A stretch of 64,000 bases of DNA, taken from Solirubrobacter sp963724195 (GTDB lineage Bacteria; Actinomycetota; Thermoleophilia; Solirubrobacterales; Solirubrobacteraceae). The position numbers and the translations under genes are program-made. Each line of letters opens with the position of its first letter. The first letter of the stretch is position 1. Below, in pieces: positions 49,229 through 58,940 of the stretch. The notes under the pieces are model-generated. The model searched no databases. It saw only the letters and a list, made by a program, of their open reading frames with translations, and was not told where the DNA came from. Location of the stretch: contig CAVRTQ010000012.1 of NCBI GenBank assembly GCA_963724195.1, positions 124,001 to 188,000 of the forward strand, written 5' to 3'.

Positions 49229-50098
49229 CCGCTGCATCTCCCACACGATCGGGTCACCTTCGGAGACGTCGGCGCCGAGCTGAGCCAGCACGCCGGCCAG
49301 CGTCTCGCGGCGCACCGCGCCGAACGCCAGCACGTGTGACAGCACGCCGCCGTAGGTGAACGACTGCGGCGGCTCACACAGCGCATCCACGAACGCGTCG
49401 TCGTAGGCGCCGCGATCGCGGATGCGCTTGGCGATCCGGGCGAAGTCCTTCGCCGCGCGCTCAAAGCGCGGGAGCCAGTCGCCGGCGCCGGACGCCGGCA
49501 CCTCGCGCCCGTCGATCGCCGCCACCCACACCTCGAGCGTGTACACGAGCCGCTCGCACATCAGCGCCGCGCTCGGCTCCTCACCCTCGAACCACACCAC
49601 GACCAGACCGGGCCGGACCTCCCGCTCCAGCTCCTCGTCCGACAGCGAAGCCGCCGCCCGCAGCAGCTCGCGCACCCGGTCCAGGTGGTGGGAGACCATG
49701 CGGTCGGTGAGGTCGCTGCGGGGCGTGGACGGGATCAGCAGGCCGGCGGGCGGATGGAAGTGGATGCCGTTCGGGGCGGGGAGCTGCACTTCGCCGTCGT
49801 ACGCGCTCGGCGGCGCCCCGTAGGCGCGGGAGAACGCGCGCGAGAAGGCCGCGACCGAGCCGTACCCGGCGACCTCCGCGGCCTCCGCCGGCGGCACACC
49901 CGCCCGGAGCTGCCACGCCGCCCGCTCCAGCAGCAGCCGCCGCCGCAGCGCCACCGGCGACTCCCCCGTCGCCGCCGCGAGCAGCCGATCCAGGTGGTCG
50001 CGCGAGAAGTGGGCGCGCTCGGCCAACGCGGTGCCGTCGACGGGGTCGTCGAGGGACGACAGCACGAGATCGATCAGGTCGCGAAGCCGGTCTTCCAT
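49225..50098 (-). CDS. AraC-family transcriptional regulator with DinB-like C-terminal domain
   Basis: The 290-residue protein starts EDRLRDLIDLVLSSLDD and places the AraC DNA-binding domain at the N-terminus: two helix-turn-helix units at about 20-100 (ALAERAHFSRDHLDRLLAA; AAEVAGYGSVAAFSRAFSRAYG). After a short linker, residues 145-290 are helical (HHLDRVRELLRAAASLSDEE, GGVLSHVLAFGAVRRETLAG), like DinB/YfiT-type domains. It likely controls its downstream epimerase gene and perhaps the divergent gene at 50158. One extra base near 49230 hides its stop; with it removed the gene is 291 codons exactly. Confidence 0.8.
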
Positions 50099-50157
50099 GT
50101 TGATCGCTTTCGACGTCTTACTGGACTGCGCCCGCACGTGACGCCACCGTGGCGTCC

Positions 50158-50589
50158 ATGGCTTCCTGGACCGAGTTCTCCGCAGCGGCGCCCGAGCTCG
50201 CCGAGCGCGTGAAGAAGAGCTTCGACGCGCACAAGCACAAGACGATGGCGACGCTGCGCAAGGACGGCTCGCCGCGCATCTCCGGCACCGAGGTGGAGTT
50301 CTCGGACGGCGAGCTGTGGCTCGGCTCGATGCCGAACGCGCTGAAGGCCAAGGACCTCCTGCGCGACCCGCGGTTCGCGATCCACAACGGGTACTCGGAC
50401 ACCACGCCCGAGGGCATGGAGGACGCGAAGCTCGCGGGCCGTGCGGAAGCGGTCCCGCACCCGGAGCACCACCGCTTCCGGCTCGACATCCGCGAGGCGT
50501 CCGTCGTGCGGGTCAACGAGGAGCAGACGCACCTGATCATCGACGTCTGGACCGCCGACGGCGGCCTCAAGCAGATCAAGCGCAAGTGA
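50158..50589 (+). CDS. Pyridoxamine 5'-phosphate oxidase-like split-barrel flavin/F420-binding protein
   Basis: The 143-residue protein has the split-barrel pattern HKTMATLRKDGSPRISGTEVEF, LWLGSMPNALKAKDLLRDPRFAIHNG and TPEGMEDAKLAGRAEAV. Small actinobacterial members bind FMN or F420 and reduce diverse substrates, so the name is structural only. GTG 50149 is a possible earlier start. The next gene begins inside its stop (GTGA) once one base is removed. Confidence 0.83.
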   Translation: MASWTEFSAAAPELAERVKKSFDAHKHKTMATLRKDGSPRISGTEVEFSDGELWLGSMPNALKAKDLLRDPRFAIHNGYSDTTPEGMEDAKLAGRAEAVPHPEHHRFRLDIREASVVRVNEEQTHLIIDVWTADGGLKQIKRK

Positions 50590-50967
50590 GCGAGCGGCTG
50601 CAAGCGGGTGGTCGACGCGCTCGACGTGCAACCCGGCCAACGCGTCCTCGAGATCGGCTGCGGGCACGGCGTCGCGGCCACGTACGTGATCGCGAACGGC
50701 GCGCACCTGACCGCGATCGACCGCAGCGCGAAGATGATCGCGGCAGCGCGCAAGCGCAACCCGGACGGGGAATTCATTCACACGACGCTGGAGGACGCCG
50801 ACCTCGGCGACCGCCGCTTCGACACGATCTTCGCCTGCCGTGTCGGCCTGTTCCACCGCGAGCCGGACCGCGCCCGTGAGCTCGCCGAGCGCTGGCTGGC
50901 GCCCGGCGGCACGCTCCACATCGCCTACGACAGCCCGATCTCCCGCCGCGCCTCGGCCGAGCGGTAA
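50586..50967 (+). CDS. Class I SAM-dependent methyltransferase, small, one frameshift
   Basis: Starting at GTG 50586 and removing one G near 50607 gives VSERLQAVVDALDVQPGQRVLEIG, followed by CGHGVAATYVIANGAHLTAID (SAM motifs I and post-I), FIHTTLEDADLGD (motif II) and the YDS ending. The restored length is 127 codons exactly. At 126 residues it is short for a methyltransferase (usually 180-250) and lacks most of the C-terminal half, so it may be truncated or need a partner. The last 43 bases overlap the convergent oxidoreductase gene. Confidence 0.72.
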
Positions 50968-52019
50968 CAGGCGTCGACCACGTGCGCGAGCTGGGTGGCC
51001 GCCGCTCCGGCCCCGCCCTCGCCGGCGCGCACGGCGTCCAGGAACTGCACGACCACCTCGTCGTGACCGCCCCCGGGTGCGACCTCGACCTCCGTCACGG
51101 CGGGCACGCCGTCGACGTCGGTGTACAGCTTCAGCGTCCCGGTGCCGAGCTGCTCGTCCACGCGCAGCTCCGCGCCGCCCTCGGTGCCGTAGATGGTGAT
51201 CCCGAACTCCATGCCGGACACGCGGTGCGTGGCCCAGCTCGTCTCGACGAGCAGCGTGCCGCCGTCGTCCAGGCGCAGGAACGCGCTCGCCAGGTCCTCG
51301 ACGTTGAACTCACCGCTGCCGCCCGTCTTGCCCGAGATCGACGCGCCGCCGTAGCCGGCCGTGCCGAGCAGGTCGTACGTGGAGGCGCTGACCGTGGTGA
51401 CGTTCGGCTGCCCGAGCAGGAACAACGCGTAGTCGAGCACGTGGACTCCGAGGTCCACCAGCGGTCCGCCGCCCGCCGTCTCGCGGTTGGTGAACCACGA
51501 GCCGAGCGTCGGGATGCCGGTGCGCCGCAACCACCACGCCTTCGTGTAGTAGGGCTTGCCGAGCCGACCGGCCTCGATGAAGCGGCGCAGCGCTTGGATG
51601 TCCTTGCGCTGACGGCGATTGAACGCGACGTCGAGCACGCGTCCCGCCGCTCGCGCCGCCGCCAGCATCGCGTCCGCCTCCTCCGACGTGCGCGCGATCG
51701 GCTTCTCGCACAGCACGTGCAGCCCGCGTTCGAGTGCCGCGATCGCGATCGGGGCGTGCAGGAACGTCGGCACCGCGACGCTCACCACGTCGAGCGAGTC
51801 GTCCTCGAAGAGCTCCTCCCAGGTCGCCACGTGGCGCTCGACGCCCAGGCGCGTGGCGAGCTCCGTCCGCACCGGCGCTTCCAGCCCGGCGATCCCGGCC
51901 AGCTCGACGCCGGGTAGCTTGGCGTAGGCCTCGGCGTGCTGTTCGCCGGCCCAGCCGACGCCCACCACCCCCGCCCGCAGTGTGTTCGTGGTAGAGATTC
52001 GGCGGATGGTACGCGTCAC
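50925..52019 (-). CDS. Gfo/Idh/MocA family NAD(P)-dependent oxidoreductase
   Basis: The 350-residue core begins LRAGVVGVGWAGEQHAEAYAKLPG (Rossmann) and has the family's conserved Lys in HVLCEKPIARTSEEADAML. FNRRQRKDIQALRRFIEAGRLGK and the DLGVHVLDYALFLLGQP signature follow. Such enzymes oxidise or reduce sugars, including 3-keto-disaccharide formation by ThuB-like members. The adjacent divergent gene encodes ThuA, which strengthens a sugar role. The start is uncertain: GTG 52019 is the only upstream start but overlaps the ThuA gene start at 52006 by 14 bases; the conserved part begins near 51983. Confidence 0.86.
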   Translation of the reverse strand: MTRTIRRISTTNTLRAGVVGVGWAGEQHAEAYAKLPGVELAGIAGLEAPVRTELATRLGVERHVATWEELFEDDSLDVVSVAVPTFLHAPIAIAALERGLHVLCEKPIARTSEEADAMLAAARAAGRVLDVAFNRRQRKDIQALRRFIEAGRLGKPYYTKAWWLRRTGIPTLGSWFTNRETAGGGPLVDLGVHVLDYALFLLGQPNVTTVSASTYDLLGTAGYGGASISGKTGGSGEFNVEDLASAFLRLDDGGTLLVETSWATHRVSGMEFGITIYGTEGGAELRVDEQLGTGTLKLYTDVDGVPAVTEVEVAPGGGHDEVVVQFLDAVRAGEGGAGAAATQLAHVVDACYRSAEARREIGLS

Positions 52020-52730
52020 CGTGTGGGGCGAGAACGTCCACGAGCAGCGCGAGCCCGAGGTTCGCGAGCGCTATCCCGAAGGCATGCACGGCGCGATCGC
52101 CGCCGGGCTCTCCGAACTGCTGGGCGACCAAGTCCGAACTCGGACCGCGACGCTCGACCAGCCCGATCACGGCCTCCCGCAGGCGGTGATCGACGCGACC
52201 GACGTCCTGACCTGGTGGGGCCACATCGCCCACGACGACGTCGACGACGCGGTCGTCACCCGCGTCCACGAGGCCGTGCTCGGCGGCATGGGCCTGCTCG
52301 TCCTGCACTCGGGCCACTACTCGAAGATCCTCCAGCGCGTGCTCGGCACCTCGTGCAGCCTCAAGTGGCGCAACGAGGGCGAGCGCGAGCTCGTCTGGAC
52401 CGTCAACCCTGCGCATCCGATCGCGGCCGGCGTCCCACACCCGATCGTCATCCCCGCGCAGGAGATGTACGGCGAGCACTTCGACATCCCGGAGCCCGAC
52501 GAGCTCGTGTTCATCTCCTCGTTCGCCGGCGGCGAGGTGTTCCGCAGCGGCTGCTGCTTCCAGCGCGGCGCGGGCCGGATCTTCTACTTCAGCCCCGGCG
52601 ACCAGGACTACCCCGTCTACCACCAGCCCGAGATCAAGCGCGTGCTCGCGAACGCGGTCCAGTGGGCCACGCCGCGCTCCGGGGCCCGGTGCCGGAGGCC
52701 CCGAACGCGCCGCGCGACTGGTTCCTCTAG
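52006..52730 (+). CDS. ThuA family protein (trehalose-utilization type), frameshifted near the end
   Basis: The 240-residue product starts VRVTVWGENVHEQREPEV and shows the ThuA GATase-like fold: IDATDVLTWWGHIAHDDVDD, GLLVLHSGHYSKIL, NPAHPIAAGVP, EMYGEHFDIPEPDELVFIS and RIFYFSPGDQDYPVYHQPE. ThuA proteins act in 3-keto-sugar metabolism in rhizobia together with the oxidoreductase ThuB. Near 52684 the runs GGGG and CCC each appear one base too long; removing both gives SGPVPEAPNAPRDWFL and 241 codons exactly. Confidence 0.86.
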
Positions 52731-53202
52731 TGGCCGACGTGCGCCATCTGCGGGGCCGAGCACCCCGCGCTGCGCAACCAGCCGATCCGCCTCGCGGAGC
52801 TCGAGCTCGGCGACCGCGTCGACTTCGAGCCCCAGCACGTCATCACGATCGACTACACCGACGAGGAGCTCGGATACGAGCAGGACCAGTGGGTGGTGAT
52901 CGACTCGCGCGTGTTCGAGGAGGATCTCCCGCCGGAGCGACTCGCGTTCGCCCACGGGCTGTGGTTCATGCTGCTGGGCGACCGCGGGTTCGCCGAGCCG
53001 GAACGGATCATCCGGGTCACGGATGCCTTCCCGGCTCTGGAAGGCCCGGTGCGGGCCGGCGAGGGTGTGTGGGAACGCGACGGCGACGGCTACCGGCGCG
53101 TCGACGAGACCGCCGGCGACTGGCCGCAGTTCCTCGCGGACGTGGACGCGCTGTTCGCTCGCGATGCAGCCGGCCGATGGAGTGAGGTCAAGGTCTGTCT
53201 GA
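52730..53202 (+). CDS. Hypothetical protein with N-terminal CxxC motif, frameshifted, 3' end uncertain
   Basis: Removing one G near 52740 joins GTG 52730 (overlapping the ThuA stop, TAGTG) to an open frame that reads VADCAICGAEHPALRNQPIRL. LGDRVDFEPQHVITIDYTDEEL, DQWVVIDSRVFEEDLPPERL and GLWFMLLGDRGFAEPE follow. The CxxC may bind zinc. I do not recognise the family. The frame does not stop until 54215 as sequenced, far inside the next gene, so a second indel near 53160-53180 is likely; stops at 53185 or 53202 are the candidates. The protein is acidic and probably cytosolic (about 150 residues). Confidence 0.5.
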
Positions 53203-53280
53203 AGACCATCCGTTTGATGGACCGGGAAACCTCCTATGGACGACGCGACGGCGCGCGCCCGCCGCGATGGTTGTGCGCTG

Positions 53281-54744
53281 ATGCTTTTCAAGATCCTCCC
53301 CACTGCGGTGGCCGCGCTCGCGCTGCTGGCCGCGCCCGCCTACGCGAGCAAGGCCGAGCTCTCGCCCGACGGCCGCTACCTCGACGTCACCGAGTCCTCG
53401 CCCGGCGCGGTCGACAACATCGTCGCCAGCCTGCACCGCGAGGGCGGTCGTCAGGTCATCCAACTGTTCGGCGACGTCACGGCCGGCACCGGCTGCACAC
53501 GCGACGACTATGCGGGCACGACCAAGTGCAGCGACCCGGAGCTGCAGGTCCGCGTCTCGCTCGGCGGTGGCGACGACCGCTTGCAGCTGAGCGAGAGCTT
53601 CACCGACATCACGTTCGGCGACGGCTCGATGGTCGCCGACCTGGGCGATGGCAACGACACGTTCCTCTCCCGCGACACGAACGCCACCGTGGTGGCGCAC
53701 GGCGGCCCCGGCAACGACACGTTCGAGGGCGGCATCAACGTCGACCACTTCTTCGGCGGCGAAGGCGACGACAAGCTCGACGGCGGCCCCAAGGGCGGGG
53801 ACGACCTCCACGGCGAGGGCGGCAACGACACCCTCAAGGGCGACCACCCTTCCGATCACGGGATCTTCGCCGACGTGCTCGACGGCGGCGCCGGCGTCGA
53901 CACGCTCACGGACTACGTGTACTCCGGCGACCCGGGCTCCGCGCCGCCGATCTCGGTCACGCTCGACGGCCAGGCCAACGACGGCCGCGCGGGCGAGAAC
54001 GACAACGTGGTGACGGTCGAGCGGATCGTCTCCAGCTCCGCCGGCTCGTTCACGGGCGACGACGCCGCCAACGAGTTCGTGGCGCCCGAGGTGGGAGCGG
54101 CCGGCGTGCTCGTCGGCCTCGGCGGCAACGACACGCTGATCGCGGGCGACGCCCACGGCGACAAGGTCGACGGTGGCGCCGGCGACGATCTGATCGAGGG
54201 CGGCTTCGGCGATGACACGCTCGTCGGCGGCCCGGGCCGCGACACCGTCAACGGCGACCGCAAGTCACGCTGCAACGAGTACCACTGCGACTACCTCGGC
54301 CTCGGCAACGACACGATCGACGTCCGTGACGGCGCGATCGACTCCGTCACCTGCGGCGTCGGCACCGACCGCGTGATCGCGGACGCCGATGACGTCGTCG
54401 CCGCCGACTGCGAATCCGTCGAGCGCGCCGCCGGCACCGGCGGACCCCCGTCGAACACCGGCGACGCACCGCAGACGAGCCTGACGGTCAAGAGGGCCAA
54501 GCTCGCGAAGGCGCTCAAGTCCGGCCTTACCGTGACCGTCAGCGGCGTCACCGGCAAGGTCAAGCTCACCGCCAAGCAGGGCAAGAAGACCGTCGCCTCC
54601 GGCTCCGCCACCGCAAAGAACGGCAAGGCGACGGTCAAGCTGAAGTTCACGAAGGCGGCCAAGAAGGCGCTCAAGCGCAAGAAGACGGTGACGCTGAAGG
54701 TCACCGGCGCGGGCGCGTCGGTGACCTACAAGCTCAAGCGGTAG
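53281..54744 (+). CDS. Secreted RTX-like calcium-binding repeat protein with Lys-rich C-terminal module
   Basis: From ATG 53281 (MLFKILPTAVAALALLAAP) the 487-residue protein has a signal peptide and then an acidic domain of calcium-binding nonapeptide repeats: LGGGDDRLQLSE, GGPGNDTFEGG, GGEGDDKLDGG, GEGGNDTLKGD, GGAGDDLIEGGFGDDTLVGG and GLGNDTIDVRDG. A Thr/Gly linker leads to a beta module (SGLTVTVSGVTGKVKLTAK, KATVKLKFTKAAKKALKRK), like that of the gene at 36348. The frame is intact. ATG 53236 is an alternative start but the signal peptide favours 53281. It is a Ca-stabilised surface protein without visible catalytic residues. Confidence 0.78.
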   Translation: MLFKILPTAVAALALLAAPAYASKAELSPDGRYLDVTESSPGAVDNIVASLHREGGRQVIQLFGDVTAGTGCTRDDYAGTTKCSDPELQVRVSLGGGDDRLQLSESFTDITFGDGSMVADLGDGNDTFLSRDTNATVVAHGGPGNDTFEGGINVDHFFGGEGDDKLDGGPKGGDDLHGEGGNDTLKGDHPSDHGIFADVLDGGAGVDTLTDYVYSGDPGSAPPISVTLDGQANDGRAGENDNVVTVERIVSSSAGSFTGDDAANEFVAPEVGAAGVLVGLGGNDTLIAGDAHGDKVDGGAGDDLIEGGFGDDTLVGGPGRDTVNGDRKSRCNEYHCDYLGLGNDTIDVRDGAIDSVTCGVGTDRVIADADDVVAADCESVERAAGTGGPPSNTGDAPQTSLTVKRAKLAKALKSGLTVTVSGVTGKVKLTAKQGKKTVASGSATAKNGKATVKLKFTKAAKKALKRKKTVTLKVTGAGASVTYKLKR

Positions 54745-54781
54745 CCAACCCCGAGATGTCCGGCACACGCCGGAGCGTTGC

Positions 54782-54807
54782 GCGCGGGCGCCCGGAGGCG
54801 CCCGCGC
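54782..54807. terminator. 11-bp perfect hairpin between convergent genes
   Basis: GCGCGGGCGCC (54782-54792) pairs perfectly with GGCGCCCGCGC (54797-54807) around a 4-base loop. It lies in the 74-base gap between two convergent genes and could terminate both. No T-run is present on either side. Confidence 0.55.
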
Positions 54808-54818
54808 ACAGCACTGAT

Positions 54819-57800
54819 CTACGGCGTCGTGGTCGACAGCGTGAAGGTCAGCGTCTTGCTGTACTGACCGGTCAGGAGACCCTCATTCGCGCCGATGGAC
54901 TGCTTGAACTCGACCGGGACGTTGACCCCACTGACCGGCTCGACGAAGTCGAGCAGGCGGGTCGGGCTTGCGCTGCCACCGATCGGGGCGAACGCGGCGG
55001 CGCCCGTGCGGACCTGGAGCGGCTGCGCCAGGGCGTGGGTGCCGTTGACGAGCTTGCCCGTGTTGGTGGTGCTCGCGTCCGAGACCGTGAGCTTGGAGTC
55101 GCCACCGGTGCTGGTGACGACCGCGTTCAGGCCGGCCGTGTAGTCACGGGCGACGCCCGGGACGAACGTGCCGAGCGAGCCCGCAGCGGAGAGCTGGACC
55201 GCGAGCGTCGCGGGGACAGCGCCGACCACGTCGTGGTCGGTGTTCGAGCGGGTCGCGATCGTGAACGTGCGGGACGACACGGGCGAGACGTTGCCCGTGG
55301 CGTCGGTCGCGCGGACCTCGACCCGGTGGTCGCCCGGGGTCGAGACGACCAGCGGCGCCGTGTACGCGGTCCACTCGCCACCGTCCAGGCGATACTCCAC
55401 CGCGACCGTGCCCGGCGACTCGTCCGTGCCGGTCAGCGTCACGGTGACCGGGGCGGAGAACCCGCCCGTCCAGTCCGGCTGGGCCGGATTGAGCGCGACC
55501 GTGGTGGCCGGCGGCGTCACGTCGCTGTTCGTGAACGTGACGTCCACGAGGTGCGTCGCCAGCGTGTACTTGAAGCGGGCGATCTTGCCGGCCGCGACCG
55601 TGAGCGGGATGTCCGCCCCGTCACGGACGCCGTTGGCCCCGTAGTTCTCGGCCCAGCTGCGGTTGTGGGCGACCTTGAACGCGTAGTTGCCCGCCGGGAT
55701 CTTGTCCGTCGAGAACTCGTAGACGCCGTCGCCGTCCGGGTCCTTCATCTCGACCGCGGCGCACTCCGGCTGCCAGTCGTCCGTGCAGCCCAGCAGCTTG
55801 TTGAACGAGCCGGGCAGGGACACGGGCGGGCCGGCCGGCGGCTGGATCGCGCCACCCTTGATGCGGATGTTGCGGTACCAGATGGACTCGCCGCCGCCGT
55901 GGTTCTGGACGCCGATGAAGCCCTGCGAGATGTCCCGCGTGGTGCTGGTGAAGTCGTTCACCAGCACGCCGTTCAGCAGCACCTTGATGTTCTGGCCCTG
56001 GACCTGGATCTCGTACGCGTTCCACTGGCCGAGCGGCTTGAGCGCGGCGACGACCTTGTCGCGGTCGGCGCCCTTGAACGTGTAGATCGAGCCGGTCACG
56101 CGGTCGGGAAGATCGGACTCGTCGATCTGGATCTCGTAGCCGTTGTTGACCGCGACGTACGGATCGTTGCCCGGGTTCGGGAAGCCGACGAACACGCCGC
56201 CGTTGTCGTCCTTGACGAGCTTCCAGTCCAGCTTGAGGCTGTAGTTCGTGAAGCTCTGGGCGGTGAACCAGTTCAGGCCCAGGCCGCCCTCGCTGCGGAT
56301 CGAGCAGTCCTCCTGGCGGCCGAACGAGCCCGGCGCCGGCCATGCGCCACTTGGTGAGGCTCTCGAGCGTGCCGTCGAACAGGCCGGTGTAGCCGGCCTC
56401 GACGGTCGCCGGGGTGCAGATGTCCTTCTCCGTGCCGACCTTCAGCGCGTCGAAGTTGACGTTGCCGTCGGTGCCGGTCTCGAACGCGAACTGGATCAGG
56501 TTCGCGCCCGCCTTCAGCGCGAGGTCGCGCGTGTTGAACGCCCACGCCTTCCAGTCGGTCGGGCTCGTGGTCGGCAGCGCCCAGTTCGGTCTGCTTGACG
56601 CCGTTGAGGTAGAGCGCGATCGTCTTGTTCTTGGTGGACGGGTTCGGGCCGTTGGCGTAGCGGAGGTTCACCGGGTAGGTGCCGTCCGCGTCGACGTTGA
56701 CCGTGAAGGTCAGGTTCGCGCCGGCGTTGAAGAAGCCGCCGACGAAGCCGGAGCCGGAGTAGCCGCAGTGCTCGGTCGGATGGCGGCGCCGCCGGCGAGC
56801 TGGCCTTCCTCGGCCTCGTAGTAGCCCGTCGCGGCCGGGGCCTGGTAGCCCGGCAGCGAGTTGAGCGTGTACCAGGCCTCGGTGTTCCACAGCTCCTCGC
56901 CGGTGTTGGAGGCGAAGGGACGCTGCGAGCGCACGTGCACGACGCGGCCCGGCTTGAGGCCGTCGACGTGGATCGTGACGGTCTTCTTGTCGCTGGAGAT
57001 CGCGGCGTCCTTCACCAGCAAGGACTCCTCGTCGACCTTCGGCCCGCCGTACTGCGACGTCGGGACGTAGCGCCACTGCTTGAACTTGTACGCGTCCTTG
57101 AGCGGGCGATCGCCGCGTCGCCGACGGGCTGCGTGTAGCTGATCTTGAAGCCGCCCTCGATGACTTCCATCTTCTCCATGTCGAAGACGTTCTTGCCGTT
57201 CGGGGTGAGCTTCTGGAGGCCGTAGCGGAGCTTGTTGTCCTCGCCCCAGTTGCCGCCCTCGCCGGTGCCGCCGACGTAGATCGCGCCGTCGGGCCCGATC
57301 ACCGTGCGGTTGACGCCGACCTCGAGGCCCGCCGAGTGGCGGAAGACCGCGCCCTGGAACTCGCCGTCGACCTTCTCGAGGAAGCCGCGCTGCAGGCCGC
57401 CGTAGGTCAGGTCGCCCCAGAGCATCTGGCCCTTGAACGGACCGTCGGTGAGCAGCACCGGGTTCGTCGGGGAGTTGGCGATCTCGTTGTGCGGCATCCA
57501 CAGCACGGGCTGCGTGACCGGCTTGGCGTCGAACGGGCCGGCCGGGTTGGTGAAGTGGTTGAAGAAGCGGTCCTGCTTGATCTGGACCATCTTGTTCGCC
57601 GGCAGCCAGGCACCCTGGTTGTCGTTGACGAAGATGCCGCCCTCGGGGCCGAAGCCGATGCCGTTCGGCGTGCGCAGGCCGCCGGCGACCGTCGAGACCT
57701 GCCAGTCGCTGCGGCTGATCTTGATCGCGGTGCCCGGCGTCTGGCCCGGCTGCGGGCTCGTCGTCGCGCCGCCGTTGTTGATGGCGACGGAGCGGGCGAC

Positions 57801-58850
57801 GTAGAAGTAGTCGGCGTCGTGGATGAGGCCGAAGGCGAACTCGTGGAAGTTGCCGCCGTTGGGCCACGAAGCGAGCCGCTTGTGATCCATCAGGGTGTCG
57901 GCGTCGTCGCCGTCCGGCAGCAGCTCGGTGAGGCCCTCGCGCTCGGAGACGTACCAGCGGCCGTCGATGACCTGGATGCCCATCGGGTTCTTCAGCGAGC
58001 CGGCGACCTTGGTGTAGGTGACCTGCTCCTTGGTCGTCGTGCCCGTGACCTTGTCGAGGACGTAGACCTCGCCCGACTCCGGGTTCGGGACCCAGCCACC
58101 GGCGGAGACGTCGCCCGTCGTGGTCAGGACCATGCGGCCGTCCGGCAGGAAGTCCATGCCGGAGACCTTCGGCTGGAAGGCCGTCGGGCGGATGTCGGTC
58201 AGCGTGTAGTTCGGGTTGACCGTGTCCAGGCGCAGGCCGTCGCCGGCCGTGTCGGTGGCGCCTTCGCAGTACTTGTTGCCCGGGGCGGTGACGCGGACGA
58301 CGCCGGCCTCGGTGGAGAGGACGCTGCTCGGGACGACCACGAAGCTGCTGGAGCCCGGGGCGCGCCACTCGAGCTTGAGGACCTGGCCGAAGCTGGCCTC
58401 GATGTAGTCGATGCGGAGGTCATGGTTGCCGGCGGTGAGGGTGACGGCGCCGTCCTTGGACGTGTCGCCGTGCAGGCCGTCGTGGTCGACGACGACGTTG
58501 CCGTCGATGCGCAGGACCGAGCCGTCGTCGCTCGTCAGGCGGAAGGTGTGCTCACCGGCCGTCGCGATGTTCAGGCGCGCCAGGACCGTGGACTGGTAGT
58601 TGTCCTCACGGCCGTCGGCGAACTGGGCCGCGGTCGACCAGTCGACGGTGCTCATCAGCTTGTCGACGTTCGGCGTCTGGCCGGACTTGAGCGTGCAGGT
58701 CGTCGTCGGTCCCTGCGCCAGGAAGTACGTACGCAGCGTCACGCCGGGCTCGTACGTGGTCTGGGCGGCCGCCGGACCGGCGAATGCCCCGAAAGCTCCC
58801 GTCACCGCGACGGCGATGAGGCCCGCGCGGCTCCTCCAACTATGGGACAA
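54819..58850 (-). CDS. Giant secreted multidomain protein: PA14, beta-propeller, CBM, DUF1080, X25, Ig-like and shared C-terminal module
   Basis: TTG 58850 with AGGAGG seven bases upstream starts a signal peptide (AVAVTGAFGAFAGPAAAQ). In order: PA14 domain (about 30-180; FRLTSDDGSVLRIDGNVV), NHL/sugar-dehydrogenase-like propeller (about 200-620; FLPDGRMVLTTTGDV, GLRTPNGIGFGPEGGIFVND, VIGPDGAIYVGGTGEGG) and CBM6/35-like domain (about 660-800; AGANLTFTVNVDADGTYPV). Then come DUF1080, a 3-keto-disaccharide-hydrolase fold (about 815-985; NYSLKLDWKLVKDDNGGVFV), a pullulanase-type X25 domain (about 1000-1090; VYEFSTDKIPAGNYAFKVAH), an Ig/OmpL47-like domain and the module ending YSKTLTFTLSTTTP. Indels near 56330, 56580, 56775 and 57105 (net six) break the frame; length stays a multiple of three. 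It probably binds and processes a polysaccharide or keto-sugar at the cell surface. Confidence 0.78.
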
Positions 58851-58940
58851 ACGTTCTCCTCCTCGAAACCAACTGCAAATCCGACGAGGGAAGTTACCGA
58901 GGTTCTGTCCGCTTCTAAAGACCTTTTGCCATCTGGACGA

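Noticed and set aside
47819..50137. A 772-codon AraC-epimerase fusion
   Set aside because: One extra G at the junction and two extra bases later explain it; the restored junction is the usual ATGA overlap.
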